The translations under genes and the position numbers were made by a program. This document shows, one piece after another, positions 1 through 14,477 of a stretch of 64,000 bases of DNA. The number at the start of each line of letters is the position of its first letter. Position 1 is the stretch's first letter. The stretch comes from Rutstroemia sp. NJR-2017a BVV2 (Eukaryota; Ascomycota; Leotiomycetes; Helotiales; Rutstroemiaceae). The stretch is from positions 1-64,000 of the forward strand of contig NJPS01000074.1 of assembly GCA_002946415.1 (NCBI GenBank), read 5' to 3'. Under the pieces are notes generated by a model that had not been told where the DNA came from, did not search any database, and saw only the letters and a program-made list of their open reading frames with translations.

Positions 1-126
1 ACCCTAACCCTAACCCTAACCCTAACCCTAACCCTAACCCTAACCCTAACCCTAACCCTAACCCTAACCCTAACCCTAACCCTAACCCTAACCCTAACCC
101 TAACCCTAACCCTAACCCTAACCCTA
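1..126. repeat. Telomere repeat array (CCCTAA)n
   Basis: About 21 uninterrupted CCCTAA units, the C-rich strand of the TTAGGG telomere repeat used by most filamentous fungi. The array stops abruptly at 126 and runs straight into retrotransposon coding sequence with no subtelomeric spacer. This fixes the window as a chromosome end read inward. Confidence 0.98.
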
Positions 127-3100
127 TGTATACTTACTCTTATCCCTTATACTTGGAGTATGGGGACTAATACTTCTAGCAGATATTGACTTGATCTCTA
201 TATTGTAGGTGCTTGTATAAGAATGCTCTTTTTGCTTTGGTTGTTGTACCCTTGTGCTACAAGCCTGCTCTTCTTATACAGAGCTGATATTGTTTTGCCC
301 TTCACCTTATTAACTAGTCTGGTATTGAAGATATATCCCTTATATACAGTTGGATCGTACTGTACCATTTCGAAGATATTATAGGCAATCAAGTTATTAA
401 TTTCCGTCTGTTGAGAGAGCTCGAAGAGTGCTCCTACTATAGTAATAGTACCTTATATATATAGTTGCTATACTAGATTATAGTTGCTTTACTTCTTCTT
501 TATCAAGAACGCTTCCATACATCGGAATAGGATAATAACCTGCGGGATCAGCTTCTAGGGAGCTGTTGTACCGTTCTTTTTATAGCTATGCTGAGTGGGA
601 GAAGGTTCGGTTTCAATTTGGTACTCTGGAAGCTCTTCTAAATAGAAGGGTTTAATGGATATCGTTCTAAAACGGGTTAGACCTACTAGTATCTGCATAA
701 TCCTATCTTCTCCTTCTATACCGATAAGCTTATATAGTCCGGTTTATCTACTTTTTTCTCGGTATACACATACATCCAATTGCAGGAGGAGGTTGATTAG
801 CTCTAATGTTCTTGGTCCATTTCTAACTTCTAGGGTATCTCTTACTTATCGTTGAGTATTATACTTATATACTTCTATCATTATCTTTTTAACTACCTCA
901 GCTTGTATATATATAGATAATGATGGGATTGATTGATAGTTGAGCCAGGGGTAGACGCCGAAAACTAAGAAAGTAGATACTAGTCTATCTGGACCTGCTA
1001 TATCATTGATTGTTTTAACAGCTATTTGTAGTACATTATCTCGGGAGATCTGCTCGTCCTATAGCTCTTTGCTCAAGATCTCGTATGCTCGTCGGAGAGG
1101 GGTATAATAGCGCTTGACCTTGCCTACACTATTATATACTTCGACTAGTACCTCCTTCACCTCGGAGCTCATAGTACGTATATTTTACCGGAACTTATTA
1201 GATGCGAAGTTGGTTCCTGCATCATATATAATATAATCTGGTAGTCCCTAGTATATATCAATCCAGTATATGTATACGGTATTCTATATAATTTTCGCTG
1301 AGATATTCTTTAAGAAGTATACTATATTAAACACTATTGCTTTATCTATAAGGTGAAGTACTGGTATACCTCCTAGATATATAATATCGATGATAACAGT
1401 ATAGTTGAAGTCGATATCGTCCTTGATCGTAAATTTGAACCTACTTAGTAACTTGGTATATAATTGGCAGTGCCTACAGTACTTGGTAAGATGTTCTAGT
1501 ATATATATATTAATATCCTCTTACCCTGCTTTCTCTAGCAGTAGTAACAGCTTGCGTACGGACAGGTGTCCGAAACGTCGATATAGCTACTTCAGCTCTT
1601 TTTCTGTTATATAGGCTTGCACAATTGCTTCCTCTTTCTTTAGAAGTATCCAAGGATATCTCTATTTCCGGACAATAGAGACAATATTATCTCCTTATAC
1701 GAGGATATTACATAGGTTATCAAACTATATATTTATCTTATCTATATCTTGGATACAGTAGAGAAAGGGGATATTGGCTATAACGATATAGAAGATAATT
1801 GTACCTACTAGTATACTAACGATAATAGTATTCTTAACACTTACTGTTCCCTTCCCGAAGCAGATTGTATAGTCCTTATCGTCTACCTAGGTAAGCATAA
1901 TACTAGGGTCTTCTCACTATAGTACTTGAAATTGAGGTTCTCCTGCTATAGAGATACCAGATACTCTACTATCTAGTATAATCCCCTGGAACTTGGCTAC
2001 AGAATATCGTTCCTCAAAGGTAAAAATCTCTTCATACTGTACTTGAGATAGCTTTAAGTCCTCTTGTATAAAGAGGTATATAGTGCTCTGGTCAAGAAGT
2101 ATACTAATTGCTTACTAGCTATCGATTGGGCCAAGCTCTATAAATATCTGCTTATATACAATTCCTCCTTGATCTTCTGGTACTTCTTCTTCTTATTGCT
2201 CTTCTTCGTACTGGATATACTGCTCTGCTTTATTATTGCTTAAGCCTTCTTCTATCATTAGTTGCTCTTTATAGTCGTCAAATACTTTCTTTACTTCTAT
2301 ACTAGGATAGTTTATAGACCAGTATCCTTCCTTCTTGTATACAAAGTACTTCTTTCCAGATCGTCCTGGGTATTTACAAGGTACTTGTACCCTTATAGTC
2401 CATCTTCCTCGAACAGGGGGCTATTACAGAGCATTACAGCTGTAACAGATACGAGAACCTTCGTACTTTCGGTCGACCTAGTACTGCTTATCCGCAACAA
2501 GTACAATAGATTGCTGACAATTGTATACAGCAGTAGCAATAAAGTTATATAGATCTAAATATACTAACTCAAAGGTATCTAACAGCTTATACAGCACAAA
2601 GCTACAATCAGGTACACCTTGGTATATATTGAGGACTTGATCCCATAGATTATATTTATTCTGATACTTATATAACAAGCCCTTCTACAGAGTACAGACC
2701 TTATCAAAGAATAGTTCTAGGTATTACAGCTCAGTCTTGTTAGGGTGCTGCTATTGTACACTTTGGTATATAATAGACCTCTACTCAGATAAGTAGATCT
2801 GCTTCCGTTCGCTTGTCTCGAAGTGCTCCTGGATTATATCTCGTATTATACAAAAGGAGAAGTTCCTCTCTGAGATCTGATTGAAGAAGTAATCCAATGC
2901 CTGATCTCTTAGGATAGATGAGAATCCGAAGGTATATATTTCTGGAGGTAAGCCTACTTTTGTATAGTAGTCCCAGAAGATTCTGAGCTTGATATTGATC
3001 ACTTCGTATATCTCACCACTATACTTCTTCCGGTCGTCATTTAAGAGCTTATACAGATCACTTAGCTACTTGCTGTACACCGAGGAGTCCTGCATAGTGA

Positions 3101-4200
3101 TGATTACAGAATCTAAAGCAAGATACAGGATGCTACTAACACAGCCAGAAGGATTCCAAATAGAAGTAGGGTACTGAACCCGGGCTTCCCCACCAATTTC
3201 TGGTATATATACCGGTTTCTCGGCCTCCTGCTGCTTTAGCGGGTTTCGGTCCGCATCTGGGGCTACAGAAGAGATCTGTAGTACTTCCACTATAGGTCGA
3301 AAAAGACTAGTTTGCTTACCTAAAGCCCTTACTTTAGGAGATCTATAGTAGGTCCCAAGTTGCTGGAACTCCTCTTCTATCTATTTATAGAGTTTCTCTT
3401 CTCTAAGAAGTACTATAAAGACCTTGGTATACGATCTACCTCCAATAACATCTTGAACAAATACCCCTCGTTCCATTATATACACTTATAGTTGACGGAG
3501 AAGTACTATACTAGCTAGAACAAATAGCTCTTCTATCCATCCTTCGAAATCATTATAGTATACAATCTATAGGTTATAGTTAGTTTCTTTTGCTTATGTA
3601 GTCTGTATGATAAATTGGATGATATAGATGGTAACAATAGTCTTTATACAGAATAACTTATCTGAGAAGTCATAGTCCTTATAGAGCAGCATAGTATTAA
3701 TTACATATTGACTCCATCCTTCGGGGATATAGTTTTGGGGTACTATTGTAGATATAGGTTACTATATACAGATCGAGGTACCTTACTAGTCTGCGGTTGA
3801 GGGGGATACTTGGCCAACAACCAAAGTATATAGTAGTATCAATAAGATCAACCACTGATCAGTATTGGTTAGACCTTCTAATAAAAGTAATATACTCAAA
3901 AAGGGAAAGATCCAACAAGGTCATATGAACTTATACCGACATTTACCCGGGATACTAGGCTAAGCACACAATAGCCAACTTATATTAATAGGTAAAATCG
4001 TCTTATTCTTCTACAACTAACTGGCCATACAATAGCTTATTTATAATATATAATAAGTATACTCCGAAGCTCCTTTTAATACTCTCCGGTACTCCAGCTT
4101 CAGTATATACAGATATATAGGTAGGCATACAACGACCTAAAATATATGCAGCCATTTTGATGGGGTACACTTTATACCTGAGGCATGATGGCCCGTGCGG
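127..4200 (-). mobile_element. Copia-type LTR retrotransposon relic, truncated by the telomere
   Basis: Minus-strand fragments keep the Copia order gag, integrase, reverse transcriptase running toward the telomere. A gag-like piece lies at 2781-3002 (with LRIFWDYY and ALDYFFNQ stretches). An integrase-region piece near 930-1200 reads VYNSVGKVKRYYTPLRRAYE, a stretch conserved in fungal Copia polyproteins. The start of reverse transcriptase (SRLVAQGYNNQS) lies at 198-392. The rest of RT and the 3' LTR are missing because the telomere begins at 126. Many stops are present, mostly explained by C-to-T change. This part is less AT-rich than 4.2-20.7 kb, so RIP was milder or the copy is younger. The 5' edge near 4200 is uncertain; no LTR pair was found. 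It is not functional. Confidence 0.8.
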
Positions 4201-5539
4201 CCATTACCTGGCCGAAGCACCGATATTCCGACACTATATCTTATCTATAGCTATCTGTTATCTCTCTATCAACTTAAATCTCGACTACTTCTCGGATTCA
4301 ATATCTTTATACCGGAAAATATAATATATTAACTATCTACAAATCTCTATATATTACAAAATAGTAGTAATATCCATCCAACTATCAAATAGTATCTGGA
4401 TATCTTTATCTACCTCCTTTCGGTTCACTTCAAATAATACCTCCAACTCTACTACTGATCGAATATAATAATACTATATATCTTGAATCAACTAATCAAA
4501 TACCTTATATAATATTTCCAACTCGGGCTTATTATCCTTTACTAGAGTAATCAATATTTGTAATTTCTTCTAATCCAATATACCCAAATACTTAACCTAT
4601 TCTATCCGATATAACTATAGATTGGGCTCTCGGGATTCCTTTAGTTTGGTAATCTAGTAATAGATTTCCTTTTTGGTTTATTATATCTCCTAGTTTAATC
4701 GTTTCTTAATAGTCTCTAAATCGATATCTCCGGATAATATAATAGAATAGGATTCTATTACTTGAACCTCGAAATACTAAGTATCCAGTCTATATACAAA
4801 AAAATACTAGTAATAGACTCTACTTCTCTATAGAACCGATATCTCTTTTTTTATCTCTAGTTAGTCTTTCTCTTATAGGTTCTCCTATTAGTATACTTAA
4901 CGATAATACTTTTGGATTTTTCGGACTTGATATATAATATATAAATATAAGTTACTATACTTATTATATAATCGATATCTCAATCTATTGGTCTAGGCCT
5001 ATTATAATATAAAGATAAAGGGATTACTTATTAGAGGAAATACTAAATAATTCAACTCTACTATCTTGGTTTTCAATCCTCGAATAGCTTAGATAACTTC
5101 TATAATCTGTTCTCGATTACCTTTTATTACTTGATATTTCTGTTTGTTCTTCAAATAGGTATCGATATAACTAGATAATATAATATATTTATATACTGAA
5201 TATATAATAACTCTTTATACTAGGAAATGAACAAATGATTCTATAGTATTGGATATATTAAATGGTTTTTACTTTTAAACTTGAAATATATAAAATTTCT
5301 TATATTTCTTAAATTGTTCTATATAGGCTTTGTTGTTTAAATATATTTTATATTTATATTTTGAACTTATATTTTGCAATAGTTAGTTTAAATATATTCT
5401 ATATTTATACTTTGAACCTATATATTATAATAACTGATTGGTATTTCCGATTTGATTTATTTATATTTTTATATCCTACTTGATACTTGGGATAAATATT
5501 TAGCTGGATAGAGTCTATACCTCTTATAATTTGGCCTAT
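4201..5539 (-). other. AT-rich decayed repeat DNA with minus-strand coding remains
   Basis: Strongly AT-rich with stops in all frames. A short minus-strand stretch near 5030-5200 still reads as protein-like (YLKNKQKYQVIKGNREQ followed by a charged helix), which suggests a decayed transposon protein I cannot assign. No intact gene seen. Confidence 0.4.
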
Positions 5540-6160
5540 ATATAGGCGGATAGGACTCTGGTATAGGCTATATAGTCTATATATAGGTTTACCCTATCAA
5601 AAATCGATAATAATAACTATCTCGTTATATAACTCACCTTCTTATAGGATTCTGGGAAAAAACTCGATAGTATTGGTATTGTATCGGTCGACTTTAATTC
5701 CTACTCGAATTTAAGCCTCGTCCGAGCCTAGGAATATCTAACTTTAATAAATGAACTTGATCTAAATAGACTTGATCTTCTCGATAAATCGATGTTAAAA
5801 ATTTATATAGGAAACAAATGGACTTGACCTTAAGTCTATTATATAATTATAGTTAGATAGGACTTCTATATAAGTAGTATAATCTATATATAGACTCACC
5901 CTATCAAAAATCGACGACAATAACTATCTTATTATATAACTTATCTTTTTATAAGATTCTAGGGAAAAACTCGATAGTATTAGTATTATATTGATCGACC
6001 TTAATTTATACTCGAATTTGAGTTTTATCCGAACCCAGGAATACCTAACTCTAATAAATAGACTTGACCTAAATGGATTTAACTTTCTTGGCAAATCGAT
6101 ACTAAAAATTTGTATAGGAAACAAATAAACTTAACCTTAAGTCCATTATATAATTATAGT
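5540..6160 (-). repeat. Two tandem copies of a ~307 bp LTR-like repeat (family B), RIP-mutated
   Basis: The segment around 5592 (ccctatcaaaaatcg) recurs at 5899, a period of 307 bp, and both units end in matching AT-rich stretches. The differences are nearly all transitions. A third, GC-richer copy lies inverted at about 42446-42760, where the same blocks occur without the C-to-T changes and with TATA-like boxes, which is why I read the family as an LTR. The outer edges of the first unit are approximate. Confidence 0.65.
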
Positions 6161-6403
6161 TAGGATTTACTAGTAGGGAATTGTAAAAGTATTATAATAT
6201 AGTAATAATATTACTAGAGCCCAAATATAGAATTCTAGTTAAAGATAAACTAATTATTACTAATCTTCTTTCTTTATTATTATTCTTTATATTGAGATTT
6301 TTTAGAATAAGAACTCTATTTTTTATTTGATTAATCTTTACTATCTCTTTTATATAAATGATTAATATCTAGATCCTCGAATTCTTCTTCTATATTTCTA
6401 ATA
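6161..6403 (-). repeat. 3' LTR of the Gypsy relic (243 bp)
   Basis: Aligns over its length with 13640-13882 and with the solo copy at 52121-52363. The blocks ggaattgtaa, agataaactaatt and tctttctttatta are shared. Terminal TG and CA appear as TA and TA because of RIP. Confidence 0.8.
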
Positions 6404-9400
6404 TTATCTTCTTCTCTAAGCCGGTTCTATTATAATCTCACTATATCTTATATATATACTTTCGCTATATAAGTATTTGGACTTTTAATTTCTTCTTTCT
6501 CTAGATAGATAATTAATATTATCTATATATAACTTAATCATAACTTTAAAATTATATTTATCAAACTAAATAATGAAACTTCTTCTAATATATTATATCT
6601 GATAATCTTCTATTATTACTTTATTGTTATTATTACTTTCTTTAATTAGAATAATTTTTTATAACTTTCTAGGCTACTATTATAAAGTAATATTAGTAAT
6701 CTATAATATATCTTTCTAGTATATTAGGTACTAGAATAGTAAATATAAAGTATCAATATTATCACTGAATTCGATCTATATAATCTACTTATAATCTGAT
6801 TTCATTGGAATCGTATTAATATAGATATTAAGTGAATATTTTTGTTTATAAATAATACTGATCTATTTACTTCTATTATATAATTTACTTGATTCTGTAT
6901 ATAGTTTGTTTTGTTTGATTCCAATTAATCTCAATCTAGACTATTATTATATTTTTTCTAAACCTTCTATAGTTCTATAAAGGCTTTATTTTCTATCTAT
7001 ATAATTCTTTTCTTTTATAATATCACTATTATCTTCTTTATCTTTATCTTTATTTTTCTTATTTCTCTACTATATTTATATTATATCTATATTACTTATA
7101 CTATTTCTTTTTGAATTTCTTATTTACTATTATAATATCTATCTATATAGATCCCGAGATTATTTCTTACTTATCTAGTAATATAAAGCTGATATATCTT
7201 TATTATCTTCGCTACTCTAAGTAATTTATAACTAATCTGATTATCTATTATATTCCTAAACCGAGAGCTATTTATTATATCTACTATTCCTAATAAAAAA
7301 CCAAGTACTATTATATAAATAATTTCTATTTTTTGATTATACTCTACTGATCTAATTAGATTCTATTGTAATTCTATATTAAGATTAATAAGTTAATAGC
7401 TCTAACTAATAAGTATATTACTATATCGGAAGATGAACTTAAAGATAGATTTATAATTTGCTATCTTAAGCTTACTTAATTTTACTATATTAGCTAAGTT
7501 AAGTTTATATTTTCGAAAGAGATATAAGAAGGTAATACTAAGTTGAAGATAATATAAGATATTATAATTACTAAGTTGAAAATATTGAACCAAATCTCTA
7601 ATACCTTAGATAGTTTTTGGATATTATATATTATAATATAAGTTTTATCTATATCTTGTTTCTATTTATATTTTACTAACCTTATATCTTTTTATACAAA
7701 GTTATCTTTTTTCTATTATCTATAATAATAAGGAAATCGACTCTAAGGATATATAGAAAAAGGATATTCTCTACTATCAATATAGTAGTAGTTCTGTTTC
7801 TAGTAAAGAAGGAAATTAATTATAGTTTTGGGTTTTTAGATAGTTTTTCTCTTTTTATAGATACTAGCTAGTTAGTATAAGGATATTAAAGAAGAAAAGA
7901 ATTTTCTTATTAACTTCGATCTTTATTTTTAGAATTTGAATTTAAATATATAGTTTTTCACTTCTGTTTTGTATTTATATATTTTATAACTTAGTTCTAT
8001 TATATTAGTAATTTCAAATACTTCTAGATAGTTTCTTATATTTATAACAAATTTATTTATAGTTTCTATATATCTTCTACTAGAGTATAATCTTTCTATT
8101 ATACTAAATACTATCTTCTTTCTTTCTTATTATAGTAATCTTGAACTAATTCAATTTTTTATTTCAATTGATTTTCTATCTATATTAATAATAATTTAGT
8201 TATTTCTTCTTTCTAATCTATCTACAATTCTAATAAGGAAATATAAAAAATATTATAAATTCAGAAATGAAATAACAGTTATATATAGTATACTTAACTA
8301 TAATTACCAATATATTCAAAGATTGTAAATAGATTCAAATACTTATCTACTAATTTTGTATTTGGTCTAAGCTATTTAATATTATAGAATCTAATTATAA
8401 TTCGATTACTAATTTGGAATCATTGTTATTTATACTTTAAGTTATAAAACTTCTCCTAATATTCTTATACTAAATAGAGATAAATTGTTAATAAAATATA
8501 CTTTTTAGTAAATATCTTAATTCTTTCTTTGATACAAGATATCTCCTTTCTAGGAATATTATTTTCGATATTTTGAATATCTAGAGTGAAGTTATAAAGA
8601 GTAATAAATAGAGATATATTTATAGAAATATATTGAGAGTTGTTATATATAAACTCTATAAGTATAAGTTTCATTAACTAGTTGCTTTGATTATATATAT
8701 AATAATAGTGAAGATAATATTCAAGTATCTAGTTTTGGTATTCTATCTATTTATCGGTTTGAGGTCGAAATATTATACTAAGTCTATAGTAGATAGATAA
8801 AAGGAAATAGAATATAAATTAGAAATTGGATATAAATTAGATTCCCTGATCGGTAATAATATCTACTAATATATCAAAGTCTTTAAAAATCTTCTATATA
8901 AAAATCTTTGTTAGTATAAGAATATTAATTATCTTAGTTATAGAGATATACTATATTATCTTTATAAATCTATTAATAATTATCAGAATCGAGTTATAAA
9001 TATAACTATTTAATTTATTTGGTAGTAACCTTGTAATAAAGTTCATTATAATCTCTTATTATAATCTAGTTAAAGAAGAAAAGGAACTTAACTTGCTATA
9101 AAGTAAATATCTTTTGATTTTCATTTTCTGATATATTATATAACTATTAATATATTGTTTTATATCTGTTCTTATACCGAACCAAAAGTACTTTCTAAAT
9201 AATAATTCCAAAGTTCTAAAAAACCTATAATATCTTACTACTAGATCATTATAGTAACTTCGTAATAACTCTATTCTAAAATCTATATCTAGTAGTATAT
9301 AGTAAATAGTTTCTTTTTTCAGAAGTCTATTATTCCTTATTATAATACTTATTTATATCTAGGATCTAATATTCTTATTTTGCTTTGATATCGATTTATA

Positions 9401-12400
9401 TTTCTTTTCCTAAACAAAGTCGTTACTTTATTATAGTATTAGGAAAATATTAAGAATTGATTCTATTATAGGTTCGAATACTATTTCGGTTACCAATATA
9501 TATAATAACTATAAGATATACTATTTGTAATTAGTAACTCTATCGATAGATTTAAATATAGTTCCTTTCTTATATATATAATCTAGTTCTGTTATCTTTA
9601 GTTCTATCTTAGAGACTCTATAGTATAGATATAATAACTTAACTAATATTACCTTAGTAGTTTCTCTAAGGAATTATCTATATTGGTTCGATCTTAATCT
9701 TAGTCCAGATTATAGATAGAGAAGTAGACTATTATTACTTATACTAAATCTAACTATATAGCTTTCTATATATAGACTCTATATTATATATAGCTGATTA
9801 AATAGTAATATAGTTTTATTATACTATATACCTTGTAAGAGATAAGATAAACCCAATTCTTTAATATTACCTTTAGTAGCTCTATTTGTATTTTATCTAT
9901 ATAAAGTACTTTTATTTATAGAATAGATCTATAAAAGATAGAACAAACCTAATTCTTTTATAATATCTTTAGTAGCTAAAATATTTATATTCCGTTTTTG
10001 TGGTATAGTAATATCTTCAATAAAACTGATTTATTAGAGATAAACCAAATCTAATTCTCCAATATAATTTTCAATAAACTTAATATATAGTTTCTACTTT
10101 AATAACTTATCTAGTTAGTAGGATATATTATCTGACCTATAAATATTATAATTGATATCTATTACTATTATTATATTCAGAGTCCGTAATTTTATTTATA
10201 AGATAGAGAATATCTTATCTTCAATAATACTTATCTCTTATTGATAATCTAGCTATCTCGATAAATTATCTATAGAGTTAGATTTACTTAGATAGTATTC
10301 AATTATAAAATCGAATTCAGTTAAACTCTTTACTTATCTTATTTAATAACTATTCAATTTCTTCTTAATTACAAAATACTTCAGATTATTATAATCTATC
10401 TTAACTATAACTATCTTATATATATATTGAAGATAATATTACTATTATTTGAAACTTATAACTATAGCTATTAGCTTAAAGTTATAGATCTTATATCTGA
10501 TTTCAGAGCTTTATAGCTTATATAAATAAAAGATAATAAAATACTATCAATTTAACAATCCTTTACTATATAGCTAGGATAATATCTTTACTATTATAAA
10601 TCTCGAAATATTAGTCTTCAAATAGATTCTCCTCGAAAGATTAAAATATTTAAATATCGGTATAGAGATAAATATATCTTTCAGTTATTCAAATACTGTT
10701 TTTGTTTTGTCTATTATTTGAAATACTTTTGTTATATCTTTTAATAAATCAGAAAGTGATTATATAATCCTCGAATAATCTTTGATAAACCGTTTATAGA
10801 AATTAGTAAATTCTAAGAAGATCTATATTTTTTAATAGATTTTTGGTAATAGCTATTTACAAATTATAGTAATATATCTTTCTTCTATCTATATACCTTC
10901 TATTTCTATAACGAAATCTAAAAAGTTGACTTCTGTTAGTCCAAACTTGTACTTCTTAAAGTTAGTATAAAGTTTGAATTCTCTAAGTTTCTAGAATACT
11001 TTCATTATAATATTATAGTATTTGTTTTTATCTTTAAAGTAAATAAGGATATCGTTGAGATAAATAATATAAATTATATTTACCAACTTTATCAGAGCTT
11101 TATTGATATAGATTTAGAATATAGCTAAAGTATTGGATAGTCCGAATAATATAATATAGTATTTATAATATCTATATTAGATCCGGAAAACTATCTTCTA
11201 TTTATTATTTTCTCGAATCCTAATCCTATAATAAATATCCTTTAAATCTAGTTTTGTAAATATTTTGGTTTAACCTAATTTATCCAATATCTTATTTATA
11301 AAAGGAAGTAATATTCGATCTTTGATTATAATCTTGTTAAGTCTATAATAATCAATATAAAGGTATAAGCTATTATTCTTCTTTTTGATAAATATAATTG
11401 GTATATCTATAATGCTGGTTAAGTAATATATCTATTCTTTATCTTTGTAAATCTTGAGATATTTTCGTAAAACCTAAAGCTCAAAGTTTAATAATAGATA
11501 TAAAAGTCCAAAAAGTAATATAATATCTAGTTCGAGATTAATATAGTATTCTATTATATAGTAATTAAGAAGTATTTCTGTTTCTATCTTATCGATAATA
11601 TCCTAATACTCTCAATATTCCTATAGTAACTAGATATCTTCTATCTTAATTATTTTTAATATCCTTTCTCCTATATTTTATATATTTCTCTATTATTTTG
11701 GTATTAGTATATAGATACCAAGTTACCTCCTTCTAGTATAATATATAAATTTCTTAATATCTATAATTTCGATTGTAGATAGTATATTACTATAGTATTA
11801 TATATATAATAGCTAGTCGATATTAGAGTTTATAGCTTCAAACTATAAAATATCCAAAATTAGAATTATTTCTGGGATTTCAAAGTTATATATAATAAAA
11901 CGATGATTGGATTCTATCTATCTACTATTCGAGTTACTATATAATAATTTGAAGTTATAAATACTATAAATATAAATTATCTCTTTATTTATAATATATA
12001 AGTTTATTAGAAAGTAATTAGGAAGGCTCGACTATTTGTAATCTATAACAAAACTTTGTACTATATAATTTTCTTCTACTTTATTATCTATCAATATCTA
12101 TTCTATTCTCTATTTATTCGATCTTTATATCTATATTGAAATAACTATTCTTTTCTCTCTATCTTCTACTTCTTCGAGAGTATCTAGTTACTTAGAGATA
12201 GTATTGATTAGATAGTCCTATTTCCCGATAATTGTAATATTATAGAAGTTAGCTTTAAATAACTATTAGTATAATATCCAGTTTTGCTATATTTATAATA
12301 AGTTACTGTTTTATCTATATATTGGTTCTACTAATATTCTCTATTGATATATCTAGACTTATTATAATTATAGTATTTTCTTTCAACTTCTATTCTATTA

Positions 12401-13639
12401 CTAGTTAGAGTCTAGTTAGTTAGTATAGTTAATATTTTCTTTTCTTTAGTTAAACAATTATTATCTATTTTCCGAGTTGATAACTCTTTAGTTCTATTCA
12501 AGTAATAATTATTATTATTATCTTAAAATATACTATCTACTTTCTTTAGTCTTTGTACTAAATTGATAAAATTCTATCTAATTATAGAGATCTTATTATA
12601 TTGAATAATTCTCTTCTATAATTTAGAATTTAGTTTTGTAAAAAGTTTCTTTCTTTTCTTATTCAGATTAGTTATACTTAGTTTATATTCTATATTATCT
12701 AAATAGGTAATAAAATCAGTAACAAACTATTCTAATCTTTATCGGACTTTCTTATATATAATGGATATACTAAGTATTTGGTTATCTCTATCTATTACTA
12801 AATCTATTATATATCTTATAAATTCTTTCTATATCGATTCTCCTTTCTCTACTTCTTCTTCCTATATATATTATATCTTCTTTGAGATTATATCGAAATA
12901 TTGGATATAATAATCGATCTTATCCTTATTAGTAATCTATATCAGATTATAATTTGCTTGCTATTTATCTTCTATCTAGTTAAAGAATATATAAACTTCT
13001 TAGTAAGTCTTTCTATTATACTAAAATAGATCTTTTATCTTAGATACTTATTGGTAGATCGAAAGAAAAATAGGATTGATATATAATTATATAGATTACC
13101 TATCTACTAGCTTTAATATATCGGCTATATATTGTTTTCATTATATCTACTTTGCTATTACTTCTTACTTTTCTTTTATTTCTAAATTTGCAATTTCTAT
13201 TTCCAAAAGTATCTTTTATCTTTTCTTCTCTATAAATATATTCTCTCTTTATTGTTTCTCCGCGAATATTTCTTTATATCTTTTCATTTTATTAAGAGTT
13301 TCTTATAATACTATCAATTCGGTTTCTATAATTATCTTCTATTAGATTATTAGTTAGATTATTCTCTATACCGATTAGATATCTTCTATTTTACTTTTCT
13401 AGTTCTCTTTACTAAAGGGGTTTATTAGTATATCGAGATTATCAAAATCGCTTTTCTCTTTTTATATAGTTGATATCAATTAGATCTCGAGAACTGGTGA
13501 TTTTACTAATAAATTCTGTTTAGCTATTAATATAATTTTAGTTCTTTATATTTCTATTATAATTTCTTCTTAGATCCGGTATAACAATATTCTTATAACA
13601 AACTACTACCTCGTAATAAGTTTGGAGTAATTAGTATAT

Positions 13640-13882
13640 TAAGATTTACTAATAAGGAATTATAAGAGTATTATAATATAGTAGTAATATTACCGAAACC
13701 CAAATATAAAGCTCTAGTTAAAGATAAACTAATTACTATTAATCTTCTTTCTTTATTACTATTCTTTATATTAAGATCTTTTAAGATAGGAATTTTATTT
13801 CTTGTTCGATCAATCTCTACTATCCTTCTTATATAGATAATCAATACTCGGACCTTCGAATTCTCTTTCTATATTCCTAATA
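13640..13882 (-). repeat. 5' LTR of the Gypsy relic (243 bp)
   Basis: Direct repeat of 6161-6403 at the other end of the element. Compared with the un-mutated copy at 52121-52363, gtgtcgcgatacag reads gtattataatatag here, i.e. only C-to-T and G-to-A changes. Confidence 0.8.
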
Positions 13883-14015
13883 AGTAGATATAGAACTATT
13901 ATCTAAGTTAGATATAATATATTCTTGAAAAGATATCGAATTAGATACGATATATTCTCAAGTAGATATAGAATCAGATATAATATATTCTTGAATAGAT
14001 ACCGAACTATTAGTA
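13883..14015. repeat. Degenerate ~34 bp minisatellite
   Basis: About three imperfect units of the form agatat(a/c)gaat..agatat/cgatatattct(t/c)(a/g)a follow the Gypsy LTR directly. The units differ by transitions. Edges are approximate. Confidence 0.45.
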
Positions 14016-14477
14016 AAATTATAAATAATTAATACTAAGAAACTTAATATCTCTTTATTATCTAGAGTAAGATAAGATATAGAAGTAGTAAAGAATTCTA
14101 AGTTTTCTCTTCTTTATAGATCTTCTTCTACTACTCTAGCTAGATCTGGTTGAATATAAATAAAAAGATAAAATAAAGTTGAATTAGAAACAGAATAAAA
14201 ACTACTTACTATAGAAATCCAAGTATATTAGCAAACTAATTACTTGTTTTCACAATATTATCTCTTTTCTGATAAAAGTCTAAATCAAAGTATAATTGTA
14301 AAGTAAAGATAATAAAGAGCTAAAATAGTTATTAATAAGTTTCTTAAGAAAATTCGATGATATACAAAGTAAATAATATAGAATAAACAAAGAATAAAGG
14401 ATTAGATAATAGATAATTATAAGATAATTATATAATGAAATAGTTTACCTTTTTGAGAATAAACTAGTTTCTAGTTA
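14016..14477. other. AT-rich decayed DNA, no gene
   Basis: AT-rich with no open frame of note. Nothing recognised between the minisatellite and the 241 bp tandem repeats. Confidence 0.5.

Larger units (their letters stand above)
6161..13882 (-). mobile_element. Ty3/Gypsy LTR retrotransposon relic, full length, RIP-destroyed
   Basis: Two 243 bp direct repeats (6161-6403 and 13640-13882) bound a 7.7 kb element, the usual length for Gypsy. Translating the minus strand around 11040-11110 gives YLNDILIYF, the decayed form of the reverse transcriptase YLDDILIYS active site. Around 11330-11410 comes the upstream RT segment (IIFIKKKNNSLYLYIDYYRL). Near 8820-8880 the integrase second-Asp region reads DIITDQGI, then a stop, then FISNF. 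RT lying before integrase on the minus strand fits Gypsy and puts the 5' LTR at the right. Stops fill every frame. No convincing target-site duplication was seen. It is not mobile. Confidence 0.85.

Noticed and set aside
13076..13345. 89-residue hydrophobic plus-strand ORF in the AT block
   Set aside because: Leu/Ile/Phe/Tyr richness is what AT-rich RIP DNA encodes by chance, and it lies antisense to the Gypsy gag region.
6161..13882. Centromere or replication origin as explanation of the AT-rich block
   Set aside because: LTRs, RT and integrase remains plus transition-only decay explain the AT richness as RIP of transposons.
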